A stretch of 64,000 nucleotides of DNA from Clostridium collagenovorans DSM 3089 (GTDB taxonomy: Bacteria > Bacillota > Clostridia > Clostridiales > Clostridiaceae), in the NCBI RefSeq assembly GCF_900130005.1, contig NZ_FQXP01000004.1, forward strand, positions 198,703 to 262,702. Reading direction: 5' to 3'. The notes below the pieces were generated by a model. It did not search any database, was not told where the DNA came from, and saw only the letters and a program-made list of their open reading frames with translations. A program made the position numbers and the translations under genes. Shown here one piece after another: positions 29,074 through 37,962 of this stretch. Each line of letters begins with the position of its first letter. The first letter of the stretch is position 1.

Positions 29074-29889
29074 ATGGAAATTCTAAAATTTACACTTAGT
29101 GGTGATACAGCTTTTTTTAAAAAGCCTGATGTTAACTCATATTACTACTTTACCTATGGAAATATTCATAAAATAGCTTTAATGGGTATAATGGGAGCTA
29201 TACTTGGTTTTGGAGGATATAATCAACAAAAAATAAAGAATGACATTAAAAAATCTTCTAAAAGCAAGGAGTTAGCAGTATATCCTGAGTTTTATGAAAG
29301 GTTAAAGGATATAGAATTATCAATAGTTCCATTACAAGACAAGGGATATACGAATAAAAAGGTACAAGTCTTCAATAACTCTGTTGGATATGCTTCTAAA
29401 GAAGAAGGCGGTAATTTAATAGTAAAGGAACAGTGGTTAGAAAAACCTATATGGGATATATATATAAGTTTAAATGATGAAAAATATACTGAAGAATTAA
29501 GGGATATTCTTAAAGAATTTAAAGAAAGAATGATAAATAGAAATTTTGTATATATACCTTACTTGGGTAAAAATGATCATTATGCTAATATAACTGATGT
29601 AAAGATATATGAAGATGCAAAGAAAACATATCTTAAACAAGGGGAAATTACTGATATTTATGGTTTAGCTTTAGATTCAATGTTTTCTTTAGAAAATGAT
29701 AGTATGGAAGAGGATGACTTGTTTGAAACTGAAGTAAAATGGAAGTATCAAGAACGTTTACCTATAGAGTTAGAGAATTCATGGAATCAATATATAACAT
29801 CAAGCTGTATTAATACAAATTTTAAGTTAAGAGCTAAAAGTGAAACTTATATATTTGAAATAGATGGGAAAAGATTATTCTTTTTATAA
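29074..29889 (+). CDS. cas5: Cas5 subunit of type I-B Cascade
   Basis: 271-residue RAMP protein opening with LKFTLSGDTAFFKKPDVNSYYYFTYG-like Cas5b sequence (residues 4-29), followed by a helix with GIMGAILGFGGY. It caps the 5' handle of the crRNA. Order cas7-cas5-cas3 is the standard one for I-B. Confidence 0.9.
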   Translation: MEILKFTLSGDTAFFKKPDVNSYYYFTYGNIHKIALMGIMGAILGFGGYNQQKIKNDIKKSSKSKELAVYPEFYERLKDIELSIVPLQDKGYTNKKVQVFNNSVGYASKEEGGNLIVKEQWLEKPIWDIYISLNDEKYTEELRDILKEFKERMINRNFVYIPYLGKNDHYANITDVKIYEDAKKTYLKQGEITDIYGLALDSMFSLENDSMEEDDLFETEVKWKYQERLPIELENSWNQYITSSCINTNFKLRAKSETYIFEIDGKRLFFL

Positions 29890-29900
29890 AGGTGGTTAAA

Positions 29901-32459
29901 ATGTATTTTGACAATATAAAGATGTTTAATTTAAATGATGAAGTTAGAAACATAGATAAAATATATGCTCACTTAAAAGAAAATGAACTTCAATATGAAA
30001 CCTTAGAAAATCATATGAATTTATCTTTGCATTATTTTGAAAAGTTATGTAAGGATAAAAACCTAGACAACGTATTTTTGAATTTTCAAAATAGTTTCTT
30101 TAAAGAGGCTTCTTATGAAGATATAGGATTATGGAAAGAATTAATATGTAATACCATATATATGCATGATTTAGGTAAAATTAATCCTAACTTTCAAAGA
30201 GAGAAGATGAAGAATACGTTCTTTGAAATGACTAATAGCATGAATAGTAAACATTCTTTAATGTCTTCAATTATTTATTTTAATTACTATTTTAATGAAG
30301 TTAATAAAAGAAAGGGAGAGCAGAAGAAAACTCTCCTTTTATTTTTACTCATAAATAGTTATGTTATAAGTAGACATCATGGATACTTGGGAGATATTAA
30401 AGAATACATTGACAAGTTATATTATTCATTAAAAGAAGATAAAAAAGAAGAACTTATAAATTATAAGGGGAGCTTTGAAAGTATCTCTAAATTAAGAAAT
30501 TTAAATGAGAATTTCAATAAAATAATTGCAGAATTAGAAGGAGGAAAGACTTGGATTTCGCTGGATATATACATATATACAAGGTTTATATACGGAATTT
30601 TAGTATCTTGTGATTTTTATGCAACATCACATTATAGTGGCAATAAGGAAATTGAGGATATAGGTGTAATCGAAGACGTTGAAAAATACCTTAAGGGCTT
30701 TAGAGAAACAGAGGTATGTAAAAGTATCAATCAATATAGAAGATTTTTAGATGGAGAGGATATAAATCCATTTGGAAAAGACGATATAAACCAGTTAAGA
30801 ACTGAGATGTTCTTAGAAAGTGAGGAGAACTTAATTAAGAATTTAAATGAAGATATATTCTTTTTAGAAGCTCCAACGGGCAGTGGAAAAACTAATACTT
30901 CAATAAATTTGGCTTTTACTCTTTTAGAAAAGAATAAAGAGCTTAATAAAATATTTTATGTTTTTCCATTTAACACTTTAGTAGAGCAAACAAAAGACTC
31001 TTTACTTAAGGTATTTAATAATTATGAAGATATAAAAAATGAGATAGCTGTTATAAACTCAATTACTCCAATAAAAATGTGTAAGGATGAAGAAAGTACT
31101 TTAAAGTATGAAAAGTCTTTATTATCAAGACAGTTCTTACATTATCCCATGACCTTAACTACGCATGTGAATATATTTAATTATTTATTTGGTATAGGAA
31201 GAGAAGATGTATTTCCATTAGTTCATATGGCAAATGGAGTTTTGATTTTAGATGAGATACAAAGTTATAGAAATTTAATATGGAAAGAAATAATTATTTT
31301 CCTGAAAGCTTATGCTAGGCTTCTAAATATTAAGATAATAATAATGTCTGCTACTTTACCTAATTTAGAAAAGCTTAGCTATGATAAGACGGGATTTACA
31401 AAACTTATAAAACAGCGAGAAAAATACTTTTCAAATAAATTATTTAAAGAAAGGGTAGAATTAGATTTTTCACTTTTACAATGTGACTTATCAAATGATG
31501 ACAATGTACTTTTAGATAAAGTAATAGGATCATCTTTAGAGTTAAAGGAAATTGATGATTTAGAAGGAAAAGTGGTAGTTGAATTTATAAAAAAGACTTC
31601 AGCAATGAAGTTTTTTAAGGCACTTAATGAAAGGGTAGAAGAAGATAATTTAGATGTAGAAGTTCTATTAATAACAGGTGATGATAATAAAATTGAGCGT
31701 AAAAGAATTATTAATAAGGTAAAACAAGAACGGAATTTAATTTTAGTTGCAACTCAAGTCATAGAAGCTGGTGTAGATATTGACATGGATATTGGATTTA
31801 AGGACACTGCTCTTTTAGATGGTGAAGAGCAATTCTTAGGAAGAATTAATCGTTCTTGTAAGAAAAAGAATTGTAAAGTATTTTTCTTTAATAAGGATGA
31901 AGCAAATGTTATATATAAAAATGATGTAAGAAAAATGAATGATTTGATCTTAAAGAATGATGATATAAAAACAATATTAATGAATAAAAACTTTGATTTA
32001 TTTTATGAAAAGGTAATGGAAAGATTAGAGGAAGAAAGTAAAAGAATTAACGTAGATATAAACATAGACGACTTTAGAAAAGAGAAAATGTGTAAACTTA
32101 AGTTTGAAGATATAAAAGATAAGATGAAACTAATCAATGATGATAGATTTATGTATACAGTATTTTTAAATAGAGAAATAGAAGATGAAGATGGTAAAGT
32201 TATATCTGGAGAAAATATATGGAAGGAATATAAAAGTATATTAATGGATAATAAGTTACCTTATGCAGAGAGAAGAGTGAAGCTCTCTATTATAGCAGAA
32301 AAATTAGATTATTTTACTTACCAAATTGATAAAATAGGTTTTACCTATAATGATGTTCTTGGAAATATGATTTATATAGAAGATGGAGAACAATACTTTG
32401 AGAATGGTAAGTTTAGTAAGGAATTACTACAAAAACATGAAAGTTTTGAGTTCTGTTAG
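29901..32459 (+). CDS. cas3: Cas3 HD nuclease-helicase
   Basis: About 852 residues. N-terminal HD nuclease with MHDLGKINPNF near residue 90 and SRHHGYLGD; SF2 helicase with Walker A APTGSGKTN, DEIQ box in LILDEIQSY, SAT motif MSATLP, and motif VI LGRINRSCK. It unwinds and degrades target DNA after Cascade binding. The ATG at 29901 is preferred: AAAGGTGG lies just upstream and contains the alternative GTG at 29892. Confidence 0.96.
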   Translation: MYFDNIKMFNLNDEVRNIDKIYAHLKENELQYETLENHMNLSLHYFEKLCKDKNLDNVFLNFQNSFFKEASYEDIGLWKELICNTIYMHDLGKINPNFQREKMKNTFFEMTNSMNSKHSLMSSIIYFNYYFNEVNKRKGEQKKTLLLFLLINSYVISRHHGYLGDIKEYIDKLYYSLKEDKKEELINYKGSFESISKLRNLNENFNKIIAELEGGKTWISLDIYIYTRFIYGILVSCDFYATSHYSGNKEIEDIGVIEDVEKYLKGFRETEVCKSINQYRRFLDGEDINPFGKDDINQLRTEMFLESEENLIKNLNEDIFFLEAPTGSGKTNTSINLAFTLLEKNKELNKIFYVFPFNTLVEQTKDSLLKVFNNYEDIKNEIAVINSITPIKMCKDEESTLKYEKSLLSRQFLHYPMTLTTHVNIFNYLFGIGREDVFPLVHMANGVLILDEIQSYRNLIWKEIIIFLKAYARLLNIKIIIMSATLPNLEKLSYDKTGFTKLIKQREKYFSNKLFKERVELDFSLLQCDLSNDDNVLLDKVIGSSLELKEIDDLEGKVVVEFIKKTSAMKFFKALNERVEEDNLDVEVLLITGDDNKIERKRIINKVKQERNLILVATQVIEAGVDIDMDIGFKDTALLDGEEQFLGRINRSCKKKNCKVFFFNKDEANVIYKNDVRKMNDLILKNDDIKTILMNKNFDLFYEKVMERLEEESKRINVDINIDDFRKEKMCKLKFEDIKDKMKLINDDRFMYTVFLNREIEDEDGKVISGENIWKEYKSILMDNKLPYAERRVKLSIIAEKLDYFTYQIDKIGFTYNDVLGNMIYIEDGEQYFENGKFSKELLQKHESFEFC

Positions 32460-32478
32460 GTATTAGGAGGAAAGTGCT

Positions 32479-32973
32479 GTGAAAATAAATGGTACTCTTA
32501 TAAATTATTATTTTCATTGTAAAAGACAATGTTGGTTACACGGAAATAGAATAAATCTAGAATCTAATAGTGAAGATGTAAAAATAGGAAAGGCATTGCA
32601 TGAAGTTAAGGAACTTGAAAGTAAAAATACGGAAATATCTATTGACAATATAAAGATTGATAAGATAACAGAGGAATATTTAGTTGAAATTAAAAAATCA
32701 GATTCAGATTATGAAGCTGTGAAGTGGCAAGTTTTATTTTATTTAAAGATACTTAAAAGTAAAGGCATATATAGAAAAGGCAAAATAGAGTTCATAGAGA
32801 AAAATAAAGAAAAAAATAAAATATTCTATGAGGAATTGACAGAAGAAATAGAAATGGAACTTGAAGAAATAGAAAATAAGGTGGAAGCTCTGTTAAAATC
32901 AGATACTCCACCAGTAGCAGAGTTCCAAAATAAGTGTAAAAAATGTGCATATTATGAGTATTGTTATATTTAG
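32479..32973 (+). CDS. cas4: Cas4 exonuclease
   Basis: 164 residues, RecB-like. The iron-sulfur cysteines are in CKRQCW (N-terminal) and KCKKCAYYEYC (C-terminal); the nuclease core shows GKALHE and VKWQVLFYLKIL. It trims prespacers and selects the PAM for Cas1-Cas2. GTG start with AGGAGG 9 bases upstream. Confidence 0.95.
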   Translation: MKINGTLINYYFHCKRQCWLHGNRINLESNSEDVKIGKALHEVKELESKNTEISIDNIKIDKITEEYLVEIKKSDSDYEAVKWQVLFYLKILKSKGIYRKGKIEFIEKNKEKNKIFYEELTEEIEMELEEIENKVEALLKSDTPPVAEFQNKCKKCAYYEYCYI

Positions 32974-32984
32974 TGGAGGAGTAA

Positions 32985-33983
32985 ATGGGAAGTACAAAAT
33001 ATTTAACGTCTATGGGAGAACTTTCTAGAAAAGATAATTCTTTATGTTTTAGAGTGAATAATAAAAATAACTATATTCCAATAGAAAATGTATCAGAAAT
33101 ATATTGTTTATCAGAAATATCTTTAAATAGTAAGCTATTAGATTTTTTAGCTAGAAATAATATAGTGGTACATTTCTTTAATTATTATGAGGGGTATAGT
33201 GGAACATTTTATCCTAAAGATAAGATGCTTAGTGGAAGACTATTAGTAAAACAAGTAAAAGCATATGAAACTAAAAGGTTATATATAGCTACAGCAATAG
33301 TTGAAGGAATAGGAGAAAACATATGCGAAACATTATATCATTATTATAAACATGATAAAAAGGAAGTTAAAGAAACTATTGATTGGATAAAAGGTGAATT
33401 TAAAGAAAAGCTTAAGAGAGTAAGCACAACACAAGAACTTATGCAAGTAGAGGGTGAAGTTTGGCAAAGATTTTATGGAGATTTTAAGTATATACTACCA
33501 GAGGACTTTGTTATGAATAAAAGGGTGAAAAGACCACCGGATAATCCTATAAATGCCCTAATATCCTTTGGTAATAGCTTGTTATATTCTAAAACAGTAT
33601 CAATTATATATAAAACTCATCTAGATCAAAGAATAAGTTTTTTACATGAGCCATCTGAAGGAAGGTTTTCTTTGAGTCTAGATATAAGTGAATCATTTAA
33701 ACCAATAATAGTTTTTAAGACAATATTTGATTTAGTAAATAACAAGAAGCTTAAAGTAAATAAACATTTTGAGAAAAAGGTTAACTATTGCATTTTAAAT
33801 GAGGAAGGAAGAAAAATTTTTATAACAGCCTTTGAAGAAAGGTTAGAAACAGCTTTTATGCATGCAAAATTAAAAAGAAAAGTAACATATAGGACTGCAA
33901 TAAAATTAGATTGCTATAAACTAATAAAAACTATTTTAGAAGATAAAGAATTTAGGACTTTTAGCATAAAGGAGAAAATGTAA
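32985..33983 (+). CDS. cas1: Cas1 integrase
   Basis: 332 residues with the type I-B Cas1 build. Metal ligands visible as Glu in VEGEVWQRFYG, His in LHEPSEGRF and Asp/Glu in LDISESFKP. It integrates new spacers at the leader end together with Cas2. GGAGG precedes the ATG; 11 bases from cas4 and 3 from cas2. Confidence 0.97.
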   Translation: MGSTKYLTSMGELSRKDNSLCFRVNNKNNYIPIENVSEIYCLSEISLNSKLLDFLARNNIVVHFFNYYEGYSGTFYPKDKMLSGRLLVKQVKAYETKRLYIATAIVEGIGENICETLYHYYKHDKKEVKETIDWIKGEFKEKLKRVSTTQELMQVEGEVWQRFYGDFKYILPEDFVMNKRVKRPPDNPINALISFGNSLLYSKTVSIIYKTHLDQRISFLHEPSEGRFSLSLDISESFKPIIVFKTIFDLVNNKKLKVNKHFEKKVNYCILNEEGRKIFITAFEERLETAFMHAKLKRKVTYRTAIKLDCYKLIKTILEDKEFRTFSIKEKM

Positions 33984-33986
33984 AAG

Positions 33987-34274
33987 GTGAGTAAAAAATT
34001 CAATTATAATTATGCATTTTTATTTTATGATGTAAAAGAAAAGAGAGTAAATAAGGTATTCAAGGTGTGTAAAAAGTATCTCTCACATTATCAAAAATCC
34101 GTATTTAGAGGCAGTATAACGCCATCTAATTTAATAAAGCTAAGAAAAGATTTGAAGATGGTAGTAAATGAAAGCGAAGATTTTATATGTATAGTTAAAT
34201 TACTCAATGATGAAGTTTTTGATGAAGAAGTTATAGGTGTATCTGGTCAAAGTGGAGAAGATCTTATCTTCTAA
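33987..34274 (+). CDS. cas2: Cas2 adaptation protein
   Basis: 95 residues, ferredoxin fold, with the conserved Asp after the first strand (FLFYDVKEKR) and the typical FRGSITPSNL segment. GTG start; AAAGGAG lies about 11 bases upstream. Its TAA stop is also the first base of the homology shared by the two CRISPR leaders. Confidence 0.95.
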   Translation: MSKKFNYNYAFLFYDVKEKRVNKVFKVCKKYLSHYQKSVFRGSITPSNLIKLRKDLKMVVNESEDFICIVKLLNDEVFDEEVIGVSGQSGEDLIF

Positions 34275-34297
34275 ATTTACCAGGCTTGAAATAAAAT

Positions 34298-34346
34298 AAA
34301 CTCCTTATAAACCATTGATTTTACTAGGTTTATGGGGAGTTTATTA
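34298..34346 (+). terminator. Terminator at the head of CRISPR leader 2
   Basis: A 14-bp stem, ACTCCTTATAAACC (34300-34313) with GGTTTATGGGGAGT (34327-34340, two G-U pairs), then TTATTAT. It takes the same place as the terminator in leader 1 but is not homologous in sequence. Confidence 0.85.
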
Positions 34347-34351
34347 TAAGT

Positions 34352-34452
34352 TATAGACTTTTTGTATGTTACTTGGTAAAATAATCTTAGAATCCTTTAA
34401 ATACAAGGGATACAGCAAAAATGCCATTTATAAGAATGGCTAATTTACTGTG
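34352..34452 (+). promoter_or_regulatory. CRISPR leader 2 with promoter
   Basis: Nearly identical to leader 1 (I count about five differences in 100 bases). Promoter TAGACT (34354-34359), 17-base spacer, TAAAAT (34377-34382). The end CTAATTTACTGTG adjoins the first repeat. Confidence 0.85.
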
Positions 34453-35997
34453 CTTGAAGATTAACATTAGATGTATTTAAATTGTCCTAAAAAAATAAAT
34501 CACCTTAGAAAATCATCGCTTGAAGATTAACATTAGATGTATTTAAATAAATTTAAAAATTCTAGGAGGAATGAATTATGAAACTTGAAGATTAACATTA
34601 GATGTATTTAAATTAGTTTGATAAAGGTCGACAATGAAAGGAGAAAATCTTGAAGATTAACATTAGATGTATTTAAATCCCATTGATATACCAGTATTTT
34701 TCACTTGATTTAATCTTGAAGATTAACATTAGATGTATTTAAATATAAGTGCATCTACTAAGCTTGCGCAGCCTAAGGCACTTGAAGATTAACATTAGAT
34801 GTATTTAAATAGTAAAAATGAGTGTGAATTAGGAGAAATAGGTAAGCCTTGAAGATTAACATTAGATGTATTTAAATTTTGTTGGTCCACTTCTTTCACT
34901 GTAACCAATGGATCCTTGAAGATTAACATTAGATGTATTTAAATTCTGTTAAAGTCATCAAATTTTCCACTTCTCATACCCTTGAAGATTAACATTAGAT
35001 GTATTTAAATAATTTACTAAAAGAGAAATAGAGAAGGCAGTTGAAACTTGAAGATTAACATTAGATGTATTTAAATTTGTTAGCGGCTACGATAGCCTTT
35101 AATATTTTGTAACTTGAAGATTAACATTAGATGTATTTAAATCCTAATTGAGCAACGTTAGTATTGGACTTTTGGGACTTGAAGATTAACATTAGATGTA
35201 TTTAAATTGGTTTGAAAGGGTTAAGGTTAGAAATAAATATAACCTTGAAGATTAACATTAGATGTATTTAAATAATTGAGTTTATATGTAATCCATTCAT
35301 ATACTATACCTTGAAGATTAACATTAGATGTATTTAAATTCGTTAAAATAGTTAAATACGTACACATTTTGCTTACTTGAAGATTAACATTAGATGTATT
35401 TAAATGTATGGGTAATTTTCCTATACTTAAGCTAGGTGAACTTGAAGATTAACATTAGATGTATTTAAATACTAGTATTCTATGTCGTGTTCCATTAGCT
35501 TTTAGCCCTTGAAGATTAACATTAGATGTATTTAAATAAATTAATAAGTAACTATGCTAGAATTTACGCTAGCTTGAAGATTAACATTAGATGTATTTAA
35601 ATCCTTCTTTAATATCTGCAATTACTTCTCTAAATGTCCTTGAAGATTAACATTAGATGTATTTAAATTAGTGAAAATACCAAGCATGCTTTTAGATTAA
35701 AACTCTTGAAGATTAACATTAGATGTATTTAAATTTAAAAGCTTTTATATATTTAACTTTCCACTCTAACTTGAAGATTAACATTAGATGTATTTAAATT
35801 TTGTTGAATGGGTATTAGGAAAAGATCAATCACAATTTGAAGATTAACATTAGATGTATTTAAATGGATTAAGTGTTGCCATAAGATAATCATTTCTTGT
35901 ACTTGAAGATTAACATTAGATGTATTTAAATGAATGTAGAGAAATTAGCAAAAATGAATTTGAAAGACTTGAAGATTAACATTAGATATATTTAAAT
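34453..35997 (+). CRISPR. CRISPR array 2, 24 repeats and 23 spacers
   Basis: Same 30-base repeat and orientation as array 1; spacers 35-37 bases. Repeat 22 (35836) has T for C at position 1, and the last repeat (35968-35997) has A for G at position 21. Decay at this end agrees with the leader being on the left. I saw no spacer shared with array 1. Confidence 0.98.
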
Positions 35998-36060
35998 TTG
36001 GTGACAGTACTAATAAGTGAGGTAGGAAGTGAAGTTTATAATTGAAGAAGGTTTCAACAT

Positions 36061-36107
36061 AAAGTAACCAACAAGAGAATTGTTATTTCTTATTGGTTAC
36101 TTTTTTA
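36061..36107 (+). terminator. Terminator downstream of CRISPR array 2
   Basis: AAAGTAACCAA (36061-36071) pairs with TTGGTTACTTT (36093-36103), followed by further T. It ends the array 2 transcript and may also serve the convergent small gene on the minus strand. Confidence 0.85.
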
Positions 36108-36160
36108 TTGTTAAGTTTCATTATTTTTCGAAGTTTTATTCTTTGGTATTCTGTAGGTTC

Positions 36161-36409
36161 TTATGGTTCTTTATTCTTAATGTACATTTCTTTTTCTATG
36201 AAGCTCATCATTTTGTTTCTCATATATAAGTAAACTGAAAATGCTAGTATTGTATTAAATGCAACAAGGAATATGCTATTTAATATTTTGGTTACCACAT
36301 ATATAACTAAAATTATTAAGGTGATTATGCATAATGCAAGAGTATTGTCTTTAAGCCATTTTCTTTTTAAGGTCTTTTTTATTTCGGTGATATTTGAGGT
36401 ATTTTTCAT
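36161..36409 (-). CDS. Hypothetical small membrane protein
   Basis: 82 residues with a basic N-terminus (KKTLKRKWLKD) and two hydrophobic segments (~25-42 and 45-64). AAGAAGGTG lies upstream of the ATG. Monocistronic and convergent with CRISPR array 2. Family not recognised. Confidence 0.6.
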   Translation of the reverse strand: MKNTSNITEIKKTLKRKWLKDNTLALCIITLIILVIYVVTKILNSIFLVAFNTILAFSVYLYMRNKMMSFIEKEMYIKNKEP

Positions 36410-37106
36410 GATTTCACCTTCTTTTATTTGAAATTATATCCATATTGTATTGCGATTAAGTGGTGTTGTAAATAGGGTGGAGGTAATATATTTTATTAGA
36501 AGTTTTCAGTCTGTACTTCCAGGTATCATGTAGTAGAACTATTCTAACAATGTTTATGTACATCTGTTATTAAAGTATTATGACATTGATTTACACAAAA
36601 GTAACAAAAACTGTTATCATATTGATTAAATAACATAAATACAATAAAATTGAATTCATAGAATATATATATTAAAACTTGCTTCATAGTTATGCAAATC
36701 ATAAAGAAAAAAATATTTATGGAAAATCTTTGTTGCAATTAAAAGCTTACATAAAAATCATATCAGAGAGTTTTCATGTTAGAGGTATAAATTATTTATA
36801 TTACATAAATTACCAATTTATAAAGATGTTTTAAGTAAAGTATATTTAAAGGTTAAAGGGTGAAGCATCAATATGAGTATTCACTACCTATATAATCATT
36901 AGTTCTATCATTTAGTAGGTCTTGACTTATCAAAATTTAAAATCATTAATTCTATATTTATCAGAACATTATTAATATTAAAGACATAAAAATCCAGATT
37001 TGAGCAATGAATTTTAAAGATAAAGGGGGGACAATTAGTTTTTTTATAAATATTAAAAATATAAAATGGTATTTAATACTGTATATTAATTGAGGGGGAG
37101 TAAAAA
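36410..37106. other. Long intergenic region before the lipoprotein-ABC operon
   Basis: About 700 AT-rich bases without a supported gene. A possible promoter is TTGACT (36922-36927), 17-base spacer, ATTAAT (36945-36950). An open frame of 64 codons on the minus strand at 36544-36738 starts with TTG and has no ribosome binding site, so I do not call it. Confidence 0.4.
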
Positions 37107-37883
37107 ATGAAAAAAATACATTGTATATCTATGGCTACTGCTGTGTGCATTATTTCTGGTACTATGCTTGGGGGCTCACATCAACAGTTTGATAATAAGC
37201 TTTTAAGTAGTACTAAAAAAGTTATTGACAGTGAAAAAAATAGTAAAGAAGAGAATAAGAATTTAAATAACGACGAAAAAAATTATGGTGAAGATGTTGG
37301 AAAAGGTGATGAAGTTTTCAACCCTAAGATATTCAATATATTTGAGGATAATAAGATAGCTCAAATGGGAAGTGTAATTAAACTTGAGCTTCCAAGTGAT
37401 GATGTGAAACCAATAAGTGAGTATAAAATAAATAGTACTGATGTGTATTCCTCTTTAGATGAAAGTAATATTGATAAAAGTTTAATCTTAAATAACAATA
37501 ATGAGAATGTTGATGAAATGTTAGGTAATGGAAAGAAGCTGTTACTTATGAATGTAACTATAAAAAATGTTAGTAGAGATGATGATATTTATATAAGTGA
37601 TCTTGGATTAAGCTACCTTGAAAAAAATGGAGAAATCAGCACCACAAAATTTCCACCAGAAATAAAGTATTTTTCTGAAACGGGCTACAATAAAGATGGC
37701 AATTGGAAAAGTTATTATAAATTTCCTTTAGAAAAAGGGGAAAGTAAGAATGTTGAAGTTGGCTGGATAATAGATACAAATGAATTTGATTTAGATAATG
37801 TATATGTTTGTATTGGTTCTTGTACATCATATGAATATCAGAATTTTGTTAAATTAGATATAGTTGAAGATAAAAATAAGTAA
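37107..37883 (+). CDS. Secreted paralogue of the next lipoprotein, lipobox lost
   Basis: 258 residues. The N-terminus has the signal-peptide form of the next gene's product, but where that has TMTGCSY this has TMLGGSH, so the lipidation Cys is Gly. After a charged linker (~30-85) both share a ~150-residue beta-rich domain with VYSSLDESNIDKSLILN, GNGKKLLLMNVTIKN, and EKGESKNVEVGWIID, similar to DUF4352-like domains that sit beside ABC exporters. Probably released, or held by an uncleaved signal anchor. First gene of a six-gene operon. Confidence 0.78.
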   Translation: MKKIHCISMATAVCIISGTMLGGSHQQFDNKLLSSTKKVIDSEKNSKEENKNLNNDEKNYGEDVGKGDEVFNPKIFNIFEDNKIAQMGSVIKLELPSDDVKPISEYKINSTDVYSSLDESNIDKSLILNNNNENVDEMLGNGKKLLLMNVTIKNVSRDDDIYISDLGLSYLEKNGEISTTKFPPEIKYFSETGYNKDGNWKSYYKFPLEKGESKNVEVGWIIDTNEFDLDNVYVCIGSCTSYEYQNFVKLDIVEDKNK

Positions 37884-37898
37884 TTTTAAATAATATTT

Positions 37899-37947
37899 AA
37901 TGAAGTAAGCATATTATTTAATTGATATGACTACTTCATTATTTATA
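37899..37947 (+). terminator. Hairpin between the two lipoprotein genes
   Basis: AATGAAGTA (37899-37907) pairs with TACTTCATT (37932-37940), followed by ATTTAT. The T-run is weak, so it may cut down rather than stop transcription into the exporter genes. Confidence 0.5.
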
Positions 37948-37962
37948 TAAAGGAGTAATAAA

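Noticed and set aside
24255..35997. Spacers matching genes in this window (self-targeting)
   Set aside because: I compared spacers by eye with the surrounding genes and saw no match; a full search was not possible, so this is not excluded for the rest of the genome.
24076..36107. Signs of Cas9, tracrRNA, reverse transcriptase or an extra effector in the CRISPR locus
   Set aside because: The eight genes are the plain type I-B set with no room for further genes; nothing resembles an anti-repeat.
36544..36738. 64-codon minus-strand frame in the 36.4-37.1 kb gap
   Set aside because: TTG start without a ribosome binding site, Phe/Ile/Cys-rich translation typical of AT-rich noncoding DNA.
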